Positions 1-5,021 of a DNA stretch of 8,001 nt are shown piece by piece (the first letter of the stretch is position 1; each line of letters starts with the position of its first letter). The DNA comes from Puniceicoccales bacterium (GTDB taxonomy: Bacteria > Verrucomicrobiota > Verrucomicrobiia > Opitutales > JAIRKQ01). The translations under genes were made by a program, and so were the position numbers. A model generated the notes under the pieces. It saw only the letters and a list, made by a program, of their open reading frames with translations. It was not told the DNA's origin and did not search any database. The stretch lies in NCBI GenBank assembly GCA_031270385.1, contig JAISXS010000090.1, positions 1-8,001 of the forward strand, in the 5' to 3' direction.

Positions 1-63
1 CTTCGCTCTGTGATTCTCGAAATACTTTACTACCTTTTCCCTCAGATCCTTCGAATAGTACAT
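1..63 (-). CDS. IS630-family transposase, N-terminal fragment (runs off left edge)
   Basis: The first 21 codons of a minus-strand gene read MYYSKDLREKVVKYFENH and onward. This is the characteristic opening of IS630-family transposases, a [MA]-x-YSxDLRxxVV motif at the start of the N-terminal helix-turn-helix DNA-binding domain. The catalytic DDE domain would lie outside the window. The ATG is at 63-61, with only a weak purine-rich stretch (GTAAGAGCGAG) just upstream. The gene lies about 50 bases inside the inverted-repeat end, which is the normal IS630 layout. Whether the full gene is intact, or split by a programmed frameshift as in some family members, cannot be seen. Confidence 0.82.
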   Translation of the reverse strand, partial: MYYSKDLREKVVKYFENHRAK

Positions 64-114
64 CTCGCTCTTACCTACTATATTTTTAAACGCCCTCGTC
101 AAGGGGAATTGCTA
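1..114 (-). mobile_element. IS630-family insertion sequence, transposase-start end (partial)
   Basis: This is the end of an IS630/Tc1-mariner-type element that continues beyond the left edge. The minus strand reads TAGCAATTCCCCTTGACGAG inward from 114, followed about 50 bases later by the transposase start codon at 63-61. The terminus abuts a TA at 115-116, as expected for a family that inserts at TA and duplicates it (established for IS630). The terminal 26 bases (91-116) match 288-313 at 20 of 26 positions and resemble the right-edge terminus at 7894-7919. A TTGACG/TATAGT pair on the minus strand (97-102 and 77-82) could be a transposase promoter, but its 14-base spacer is short. Confidence 0.8.
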
Positions 115-211
115 TAGTCATCTTGCCTGAAAAAAGCATTTTGTCCAACGATGCACCAACGAAAAATTCACGCTTTTATGAAAAAACAATATGCTCTTTT
201 CGGGCAATGTA
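115..211 (-). repeat. MITE-like TA-flanked repeat, copy 1
   Basis: A ~97-bp element in reverse orientation. It opens with a type II end (TAGTCATCTTGCCTGAAAAA, then GCATTTTGTCCAACGATG) and closes with an inverted type I end (minus strand TACATTGCCCGAAAAGAGCAT). The interior (minus strand GTGAATTTTTCG) matches the core of the other copies (GGAATTTTTCGC at 394-405). Its left edge is the TA where the IS630 element at 1-114 ends, and its right edge abuts copy 2 at a shared TATA (210-213). It has no coding capacity of its own. A 63-codon reading frame through it is judged fortuitous. Confidence 0.7.
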
Positions 212-311
212 TAGCTGTCACATTCGACAAGGGCATCCTATCCAACGATACTTAGCGGGACAATTTTCCCTTTCACAAAAGAAGAGACGCCCTTCTCAAG
301 TGAAAGGGCTA
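212..311 (-). repeat. MITE-like TA-flanked repeat, copy 2 (diverged)
   Basis: A 100-bp element bounded by TATAG (210-214) and CTATA (309-313), in reverse orientation and directly abutting copy 1. The type II end carries GGGCATCCTATCCAACGATA followed by CTTAGCGGGAC, the same order as the reconstructed copy 4. It is the most diverged copy. Its right terminus (288-313) is closer to the true IS630 end at 91-116 (20 of 26 identical) than to the other MITE ends, so it bridges the two repeat types. Confidence 0.65.
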
Positions 312-348
312 TAATTATGGTGCCGAGCGTCGTCGAACGTAACGACCA

Positions 349-449
349 TAGTCATCTTCCCCGAGAAAAGCACACCCTTCATTCCAAAAAACCGGAATTT
401 TTCGCTAAATATCGCTAATATAAAATGCTTTTTTCAAGTAAGACAACTA
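349..449 (+). repeat. MITE-like repeat, copy 3 (complete, forward)
   Basis: A 101-bp element with terminal inverted repeats of about 25 bp. The left end is TAGTCATCTTCCCCGAGAAA and the right end, read on the minus strand, is TAGTTGTCTTACTTGAAAAA. The interior holds ATTCCAAAAAACCGGAAT followed by TTTT (381-402), which can form a 5-bp hairpin. The flanks are CA on the left and AA on the right instead of clean TA, so the target duplication has decayed. This copy is the best uninterrupted reference for the forward orientation (type I end to type II end). Confidence 0.72.
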
Positions 450-561
450 AATCTTGCAAATTTTACAGACTGCGAAAAAAAATTGGTTGCATTATTTATA
501 TGCGATAAAAAAACCAAGAGCGTCCAACGTTGGAAATCACGTACCCCATCGGATGGAAGCA
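450..561. other. A/T-rich gap downstream of the PFK-like gene
   Basis: No gene is supported here. The stretch carries a perfect 12-bp palindrome, TCCAACGTTGGA, at 523-534, and an A7 tract at 507-513, which may together mark the end of the minus-strand PFK-like transcript. Confidence 0.5.
507..534 (-). terminator. possible weak intrinsic terminator of the PFK-like gene
   Basis: Read on the minus strand, 28 bases past the stop codon, CCAACGTTGGACGCTCTTGG is followed by seven T residues. CCAA can pair with TTGG, with two more C-G pairs across a bulge. The stem is short, so this is a weak candidate. The U-tract and the position are the main arguments for it. Confidence 0.3.
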
Positions 562-1731
562 TTATTTGAGTTGCGGGAAACTGGGGATTCCATTTTCGTA
601 AGCACACCGGGCCTCACCGGTTATTAGCGGGAGAGAATACTTAAAAAAAGAAATATCTGGGAACATGGCGTCCTGGGAATACCAAGCTTCTGGGAATTCT
701 TTTCTTCCAGAGGAAACATTTCCAAGATCAACGCAACCGACTTCCGAAGAATATTTACTGCCGTCTGCTCGCAAAATCGTGATCATTTTCCCACTTATGC
801 CGACCGTAACAGCCAGTTCGACGGCTTTTTGGGCACATAGCTCTGCTTCACATACGTCTGTCCCGGACAGAGTCATCGGCGATGTCAATTCCCAGTCGCC
901 TAGGGTGATTAAATCAACCTGAACGTCGAAATTTGCCTTCGCTATAAATTCCATATGCTCCGCCGCTCTCCGTTGCGTAACAAATTTTTCCCCCTTCAAA
1001 TTTGTTAATTTTTCTCCGACAACCACGACGCAATTGCCAACGTTCCTTAGGGTTTGGTGCACATTTTTTACAAAAGCACCTTCCTCGAATTTCGACAAAA
1101 CGACGATGTGTGGCGCATCTAAGCTGTCCCTGCGTCCGCGTGTAAGAGCCAACGCACTCAATAACCATTCATTGTCACATTTCCCAATTTCGAGTATTGT
1201 TATCACACCATTCGGCTGCGATGATTGGACGCACGCTAAGACGGTCTTTGCGATCACAGCCAGGTGCTTAGCCATTGACCCATATCCGAGGCAGTGGTCT
1301 GTCAGCTGTATGCCATTGTCGCTGGCCATCGGAATTACTACGATGCGCATTTCGTATCCTGTTTTTTTTGCAGCTTCATCGACGCTTCTGCAATATTCGA
1401 TGGCAGAGTGATCACCCATGACGAAAAAATAGCGAATATTTTGGCGTCGCAAACTTTCCATCATCTTCACCGCGTCAAAATTTCCCACGTTATAGGATTT
1501 CAAAGCCGCACCTGGAGTTCCCACCAGATTTGCTATATTTTTCTGTGGCTGACTTGCAAGGTCGACGAGTTGGTTGTTTAACAGTCCCTGGACACCACCG
1601 GCACACCCATATATCTCCCCAATGCAATCGTAGTTCAAGGCTTTTTTAATCAGCGCTGCCAAAACAACATTTGTGACAGCGGACGCTTTCCCCATTTGCA
1701 AAATCAAAACATTACCGCCTAACTCTTTCAT
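562..1731 (-). CDS. phosphofructokinase-family protein with degraded active site (PPi-PFK-like)
   Basis: A 389-residue protein, normal length for the PPi-dependent phosphofructokinase subtype (roughly 390-420), recognisable end to end. Landmarks are YGCAGGVQGLLN (41-52), GTPGAAL (71-77), DAPHIVVL (205-212), VVVVGE (235-240), GKMITILR (314-321) and the closing ENGIPSFPQLK. PFKs phosphorylate fructose 6-phosphate in glycolysis, but the key motifs are altered here. The N-terminal GGPTAVIN type loop is GKASAVTN (14-21). The GGDDS type loop is MGDHS (105-109). PKTIDND is PMASDNG (134-140), keeping the central Asp but losing Lys, Thr and the last Asp. The MGR substrate loop is replaced by EIGKCDNEW (181-189). 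The C-terminal substrate Arg region LGYLQR reads LGDWEL (278-282). TDH (144-146) and GYGS (149-152) remain. The frame is intact, so this is a maintained protein and not a decayed gene; it is probably a pseudoenzyme, regulatory paralogue or altered-substrate kinase. The start ATG has GAAAGG nine bases upstream (1741-1746). Confidence 0.85.
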   Translation of the reverse strand: MKELGGNVLILQMGKASAVTNVVLAALIKKALNYDCIGEIYGCAGGVQGLLNNQLVDLASQPQKNIANLVGTPGAALKSYNVGNFDAVKMMESLRRQNIRYFFVMGDHSAIEYCRSVDEAAKKTGYEMRIVVIPMASDNGIQLTDHCLGYGSMAKHLAVIAKTVLACVQSSQPNGVITILEIGKCDNEWLLSALALTRGRRDSLDAPHIVVLSKFEEGAFVKNVHQTLRNVGNCVVVVGEKLTNLKGEKFVTQRRAAEHMEFIAKANFDVQVDLITLGDWELTSPMTLSGTDVCEAELCAQKAVELAVTVGISGKMITILRADGSKYSSEVGCVDLGNVSSGRKEFPEAWYSQDAMFPDISFFKYSLPLITGEARCAYENGIPSFPQLK

Positions 1732-1944
1732 AGAACCCGACCTTTCAATAAAACCTTGCTTTTAAAAAAGAAATAGGCAATAGTTTTTAGTGTGCCAAAA
1801 TTAAAAAATTTACTCACAGAAAACTCAAAAAATCGCCGTCACATTTCAAAAATTGACAGGTCGCGAACCGGGTGTAGATTTTCCTTGGCGGACTGCGCAA
1901 AATTGCTTGACAGCCAACTGGAATTTTCAAGGTGTGTACCATCC
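1732..1944. promoter_or_regulatory. divergent promoter region between PFK-like gene and lipoprotein operon
   Basis: 213 bases separate the two divergent starts. The half next to the minus-strand gene is A/T rich (1750-1800), but I see no convincing -35/-10 pair for that direction. The other half contains the plus-strand promoter candidate at 1853-1880. This is the only gap of this size in the window with no MITE-like repeat, consistent with selection against insertions into shared control DNA. Confidence 0.5.
1853..1880 (+). promoter_or_regulatory. sigma70-like promoter for the lipoprotein operon
   Basis: A perfect -35 box, TTGACA (1853-1858), is followed after 16 bases by TAGATT (1875-1880), 4 of 6 to the -10 consensus. 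Transcription would start near 1887, about 58 bases before the ATG at 1945. Because it lies downstream of the possible GTG at 1792, it supports 1945 as the true start of the first lipoprotein. Confidence 0.5.
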
Positions 1945-2409
1945 ATGAGCATCAAATTGTTGGCGAGGATCTTTATGCTCTGCGCTATGTGTGCGTTTGT
2001 ATCCGGGTGTGAGACAACGAGTTCGCAATACAGGCCCCAGGCGCCCGCGCAGGACCGTGTGACCGTTGGGACTGTGCAACGGTTTATAGGAAGGGGGATG
2101 TACTCCTATGAAGTCGTTCAGGTGCTTGGGGCGCCAAACATGGTTTCGAAGGATAGGAATGGCAACGAAACTTGGGTGTACGACAAGATTCACTCCGAAT
2201 ATGAGCGCAGGGAATCCGATGGAGGTCTTAGCCTCGGCATTGGCGGCGGTGGCGTAGTTGGTCTTGGCGTACTCGGTGGTGGACTCGGGATCGGCGGGCA
2301 TTCGGCGAAGGCGTCCGCTTCGTCAAGCGAGCGCACGCTGACGATCGTTATACACTTTGATTCGGAGTCGAGAGTTTCGGACTTTTCATATAGAACAACG
2401 TCATTCTAA
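1945..2409 (+). CDS. BamE/SmpA-like outer-membrane lipoprotein with glycine-rich insert
   Basis: A 154-residue lipoprotein. The signal peptide (MSIKLLARIFMLCAMCAFVS) ends in a lipobox VSGC with the lipidated Cys at 22. The next residue is Glu, not Asp, so sorting to the outer membrane by the Lol system is expected. Residues 40-80 carry the BamE/SmpA-type pattern TVGTVQRFIGRGMYSYEVVQ, LGAPN, a charged turn, then ETWVYDK. The C-terminus resumes with TLTIVIHFDSESRVSDFSYR. Between them lies a Gly-rich, low-complexity stretch (93-119). BamE-fold proteins bind envelope partners such as the BAM complex, but this subtype is not shown to be the true BamE. The reading frame extends upstream to a GTG at 1792, but ATG 1945 is chosen because it places the signal peptide at the N-terminus and has AAGGTG at 1929-1934. 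The next lipoprotein begins 5 bases after its stop. Confidence 0.78.
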   Translation: MSIKLLARIFMLCAMCAFVSGCETTSSQYRPQAPAQDRVTVGTVQRFIGRGMYSYEVVQVLGAPNMVSKDRNGNETWVYDKIHSEYERRESDGGLSLGIGGGGVVGLGVLGGGLGIGGHSAKASASSSERTLTIVIHFDSESRVSDFSYRTTSF

Positions 2410-2414
2410 AGTAT

Positions 2415-2912
2415 ATGGCCAAAAGAGCTTTTATTCCACTTGCCCTCTTTATCATGTGTCTCCTTGGAGGGTGTTATTTTGTCGAAGATGGGGGTGGAGC
2501 ACCGCGCACGAGCATCGACATTCAATCCATGCAAACGAGGAATTTTGATTGTTCATACAAGGTTGCATTTGCTGCGGTGATAGACGTCTTTCAAGATCTT
2601 GGATTTATCATTCAGTCATCGGACGCAGCAATTGGTCTCGTCATAGCTAAAAGCAGTTCTTCCGGTTCGATACGTGGCATCCCGGGAGTTTCCGGCGTTT
2701 CTTCGGAGACTTCGTGGGAGACAGGCACTGCGCATTTGGAGGAGCTTGGCGCTGGAGTGTCCATTCGCGTTAGCTTTGTCAAAAATAAGAAAACTTCCGG
2801 CGAGTACGGCGTTGTGGAGGAACGTAGCTACGCGATAACTGATGGAAATTTTTATACAAGATTTTTTGAAAAAATCGATAAGTCCATTTTCGTTAGGAAA
2901 AATTTGAGGTAA
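2415..2912 (+). CDS. putative lipoprotein of unassigned family, paired with the BamE-like protein
   Basis: A 165-residue lipoprotein: signal peptide MAKRAFIPLALFIMCLLGGC with lipobox LGGC and lipidated Cys 20, followed by Tyr, which again suggests outer-membrane localisation. After a short linker comes a compact domain. It opens with QTRNFD (40-45), continues with a helix (AFAAVIDVFQDLGF, 51-64) and strands (IIQSSDAAIGLVIAKS), then a Ser/Gly-rich loop (80-103), two more strands, and a helical C-terminus (GNFYTRFFEKIDKSIF). I recall lipoproteins with this QTRxF ... LQDxGF pattern next to BamE-like lipoproteins in other Gram-negatives, but know no assigned function. It begins only 5 bases after the upstream stop, so the two are surely co-transcribed. 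The ribosome-binding site is weak (TAAAG), so translational coupling is likely. The operon ends at a repeat cluster. Confidence 0.7.
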   Translation: MAKRAFIPLALFIMCLLGGCYFVEDGGGAPRTSIDIQSMQTRNFDCSYKVAFAAVIDVFQDLGFIIQSSDAAIGLVIAKSSSSGSIRGIPGVSGVSSETSWETGTAHLEELGAGVSIRVSFVKNKKTSGEYGVVEERSYAITDGNFYTRFFEKIDKSIFVRKNLR

Positions 2913-2934
2913 ATCCAAAGTCGTCGTTGACGTA

Positions 2935-3147
2935 CAGTCGTCTTACTTGAAAAAGGCATGCTACTCAACGATATTTATAGTCATCCCCACTCCCCCGAGA
3001 AAAGCATACTCCCTAATTCCAAAAAACGGGAGTCTTGCCGCTAAACATCGTCAAACAGAATGCTTTTCTCAAGTAAGACAACTATAACGGAGAAGTCCCC
3101 GTTTTTTGGAATTAGTGGATGTGCTTTTTTCGGGGGGAAGATGACTA
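2935..3147 (-). repeat. MITE-like repeat, copy 4, split in two by copy 5
   Basis: The two outer pieces, 2935-2977 and 3087-3147, join into one reverse-orientation copy of about 104 bp. The first piece is a type II end (CAGTCGTCTTACTTGAAAAA, then GGCATGCTACTCAACGATATTTA). The second is the matching remainder (ACGGAGAAGTCCCCGTTTTT and on, to the inverted type I end GGGGGGAAGATGACTA). The join reads GATATTTA/ACGG, equivalent to GATACTTAGCGG in copy 2. TA flanks at 2933-2934 and 3148-3149 are preserved, so this copy also has its own target duplication. Confidence 0.72.
2978..3084 (+). repeat. MITE-like repeat, copy 5, nested inside copy 4
   Basis: A complete 107-bp forward copy, TAGTCATCCCC through GACAACTA, flanked by TA on both sides (2976-2977 and 3085-3086). 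Removing it and one TA restores a continuous copy 4. Copies 4 and 5 are in opposite orientation, so the type I arm of copy 5 (from 2976) and the type I arm of copy 4 (to 3149) form a long imperfect inverted repeat. The arms are about 65 bases each, both containing CTAATTCCAAAAAACGGG or its near complement. Transcribed, this would fold into a large hairpin between the lipoprotein and ABC operons. Confidence 0.75.
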
Positions 3148-3149
3148 TA

Positions 3150-3289
3150 TTTCGATTTATGAGTCCTGGCCCTAGACTTATTTTTATTTCTTGCTATATG
3201 GCAAAAATCCTTGCTAATCGAAAGTAAACTTTCCGTTTTCGTTATTGCGAATCGAAATTATTTTTTTAGCTCTCTCCGCCTGGTAGTTT
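3150..3289 (+). promoter_or_regulatory. leader of the ABC operon; likely promoter zone, no clear boxes
   Basis: This A/T-rich 140-base stretch must hold the operon promoter unless transcription reads through the repeats. It contains a perfect 6-bp inverted repeat GAAAGT-AA-ACTTTC (3220-3233) that could be an operator half-site pair, and two TTGCTA hexamers (3191 and 3211) without a convincing -10 at 16-18 bases. No strong Shine-Dalgarno sequence precedes the ATG at 3290; the nearest is GGTAG at 3282-3286. Confidence 0.35.
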
Positions 3290-4261
3290 ATGATCGGCGG
3301 CGTTATAATCGTAAATAATCTAGTAAAATCCTACGGCCAGAGCGTGGCTTTGAACGGCATATCGTTTACCGTTGAAAAAGGCTCTGTTGTCGGATTGATT
3401 GGACCGAATGGCGCCGGAAAAAGCTCAATTTTGAAAATTTTAGCCGGCCTGATTTCTGGGACGTTGGGCGATGTCATTGTAAACGGAATCTCCGTCGCAA
3501 GCGATCCAATTAAAGCAAAGAAAAATACTTCTTTCATGGCGGAAAATAATCCGTTGCCTGATCACATGCGCGTCGGAGAATATCTGCGTTTCCGAGCGGA
3601 ACTAAAGGGAGTTCCAGCCAGAAAAATTCGCGCAAACACGGAAAAAATCATGCGTCAATGTGACTTGTACTATGAAGCCCGCCACCGCATGATCAAAACG
3701 CTGTCCAAGGGCTATCGCCAGCGCATAGGAATTGCCGATGCCATGCTTGGAGATAGCGAGGTTGTCATCCTCGACGAGCCGACGATAGGATTGGATCCCC
3801 ACCAAATCATAGGAATTCGCAAAATAATCGATGGCACGAGGGGTATGCGCACAATTCTGATTTCCAGCCATATTTTGTCTGAGTTGGAAACGGTTTGCGA
3901 CAATTTCATCATAATCAATCGCGGTAATATCGTGGCCGCCGGCACATTGGCTGGTCTCGCCAGTGACGTACGGGAAAAAGACACGTTCCTAGCGAACATA
4001 CGCGGCAGTGAGCTGAAAATACGGGAAATTTTCGAGGCAAACGGTACGAAAATTTCGTCGCTCGAACGACTCAGGGCAGACGATGAGTGGTCAATAAGAT
4101 TTTCAGCGACCGAGAAAAATCATAGATCGTTGCTCGCAAAAATTGCCGCTGAAAGCGGTCTATTCGCGGAAAAGATATGCACAATCGAACCGTCATTGGA
4201 GGAAATTTTTCTCCGTGCAACGCGTCGCTACCGTGACCAAAACCTCGAAAACAAATTATGA
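3290..4261 (+). CDS. ABC transporter ATP-binding protein, Gld/ABC-2 exporter type
   Basis: A 323-residue cytoplasmic ATPase that powers the permease encoded next. All nucleotide-binding motifs are present: Walker A GPNGAGKS (38-45), signature LSKGYRQR (138-145), Walker B VVILDEP (158-164), D-loop GLDP (167-170) and H-loop His 194. The Q-loop position carries Glu 85 (FMAENNPL) instead of Gln, a variation I associate with GldA-like ATPases. About 110 residues follow the H-loop, forming the C-terminal extension typical of ABC-2 drug, nodulation and Gld-type ATPases and ending in the usual PSLEEIFLRAT. It is the first gene of a four-gene operon. Its stop codon overlaps the permease start (ATGA at 4258-4261). 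The start is the only in-frame ATG before the IIVNNLVKSYG strand. The transported substrate cannot be inferred. Confidence 0.92.
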   Translation: MIGGVIIVNNLVKSYGQSVALNGISFTVEKGSVVGLIGPNGAGKSSILKILAGLISGTLGDVIVNGISVASDPIKAKKNTSFMAENNPLPDHMRVGEYLRFRAELKGVPARKIRANTEKIMRQCDLYYEARHRMIKTLSKGYRQRIGIADAMLGDSEVVILDEPTIGLDPHQIIGIRKIIDGTRGMRTILISSHILSELETVCDNFIIINRGNIVAAGTLAGLASDVREKDTFLANIRGSELKIREIFEANGTKISSLERLRADDEWSIRFSATEKNHRSLLAKIAAESGLFAEKICTIEPSLEEIFLRATRRYRDQNLENKL

Positions 4262-5019
4262 AAAATTTTTGGACACTGCTTAAATATGAAATCCATAAAC
4301 TGATCGTCTCTCCGTCGACGTATGTAATTTCCCTTGTTTTTACATTTTCCATGGGTGCGATATTCGCATTCGTTCTGCACAATTATACCACAACAGATTA
4401 CGACGTCCCATTTGCGCAAATGTTTTTTCGCTGTTTTTGGTTGCCGACCTATGCCACAATCCCACTCATAACAATGCGATCGCTCTCCGAAGGATACAAA
4501 AACGGCACGATGCAAAATTTATTTTCCGCGCCCATATCACATTTGGAAGTCGTGTTGGCTGAATTTTTCGCTGCCTACGCAATGTTCATTCTCCTGTGGC
4601 TAAGCTCGCTTGTCCCACTCGCCGCCGTCAAATTTATTTCAAACCAAACTTTTGCCGACGCTGCTTTCGCGTCGAAATTCAACATTGCCGGAGGACTGTT
4701 ATTCGTGGGATTGGTGGGTATGTCTTTCACCGCCATTGGCATATTAGCCAGTTCGCTGACTGAAAATCAAATAATTTCCAGTATGGTGACATTTTTCATG
4801 CTAATGGCCCTACTTCTTGGAGGTTTGCTCCTAGCAAATAGCCCGAAAATAGCGAATTTAAGGTTATGCAGCACCTACAACGAGGGGCTTAGTTTTTTTT
4901 TGCAGTTGGATAATTTTTGCAACGGACTGGTGGATTCCAGGGTAGTTGTATTTCATCTGTCTTCCTGTGCCCTTGCACTGTGCCTAACGACAATCGCCGT
5001 TCAAAGGAAGCTTGGCTAA
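4258..5019 (+). CDS. ABC-2 type permease, GldF-like
   Basis: A 253-residue inner-membrane protein with about six hydrophobic segments, near residues 21-41, 60-76, 98-124, 143-165, 172-193 and 227-247. Between the second and third lies the hallmark ITMRSLSEGYKNGTMQNLF ... PIS (71-94), the TMR-x3-E-x4-GT-x-x-LL-x3-PxS motif of GldF/ABC-2 permeases that contacts the ATPase. The C-terminal NFCNGLVDSRVVVFHLS (219-235) matches the family F-x-x-GxxDxRxxxxxLS signature. The usual second acidic residue of the EE pair is Gly here (SEGY). It overlaps the ATPase gene by 4 bases and is presumably translationally coupled, since there is no separate Shine-Dalgarno. The next start is 2 bases after its stop. 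It probably works as a dimer with two ATPase subunits. Confidence 0.88.
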   Translation: MKNFWTLLKYEIHKLIVSPSTYVISLVFTFSMGAIFAFVLHNYTTTDYDVPFAQMFFRCFWLPTYATIPLITMRSLSEGYKNGTMQNLFSAPISHLEVVLAEFFAAYAMFILLWLSSLVPLAAVKFISNQTFADAAFASKFNIAGGLLFVGLVGMSFTAIGILASSLTENQIISSMVTFFMLMALLLGGLLLANSPKIANLRLCSTYNEGLSFFLQLDNFCNGLVDSRVVVFHLSSCALALCLTTIAVQRKLG

Positions 5020-5021
5020 TT

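Noticed and set aside
123..314. 63-codon open frame on the plus strand
   Set aside because: It runs through repeat copies 1 and 2 from one to the other, has no ribosome-binding site, and its sequence is explained entirely by the repeats.
115..449. CRISPR array, considered because of several similar units about 100 bp apart
   Set aside because: The units are inverted-repeat elements in both orientations that abut at TA. There are no short direct repeats with uniform unique spacers.
1034..1411. 125-codon plus-strand frame, and other frames antisense to the PFK-like gene
   Set aside because: These are shadows of the clearly conserved minus-strand protein. They lack recognisable motifs and ribosome-binding sites.
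1792..1944. N-terminal extension of the first lipoprotein from a GTG at 1792
   Set aside because: It would put 51 basic residues before the signal peptide, and the best promoter candidate (1853-1880) lies inside it.
4917..5021. N-terminal extension of the GldG-like protein from an ATG at 4917
   Set aside because: It overlaps the conserved permease C-terminus by over 100 bases. ATG 5022 has a Shine-Dalgarno and starts directly before the membrane helix.
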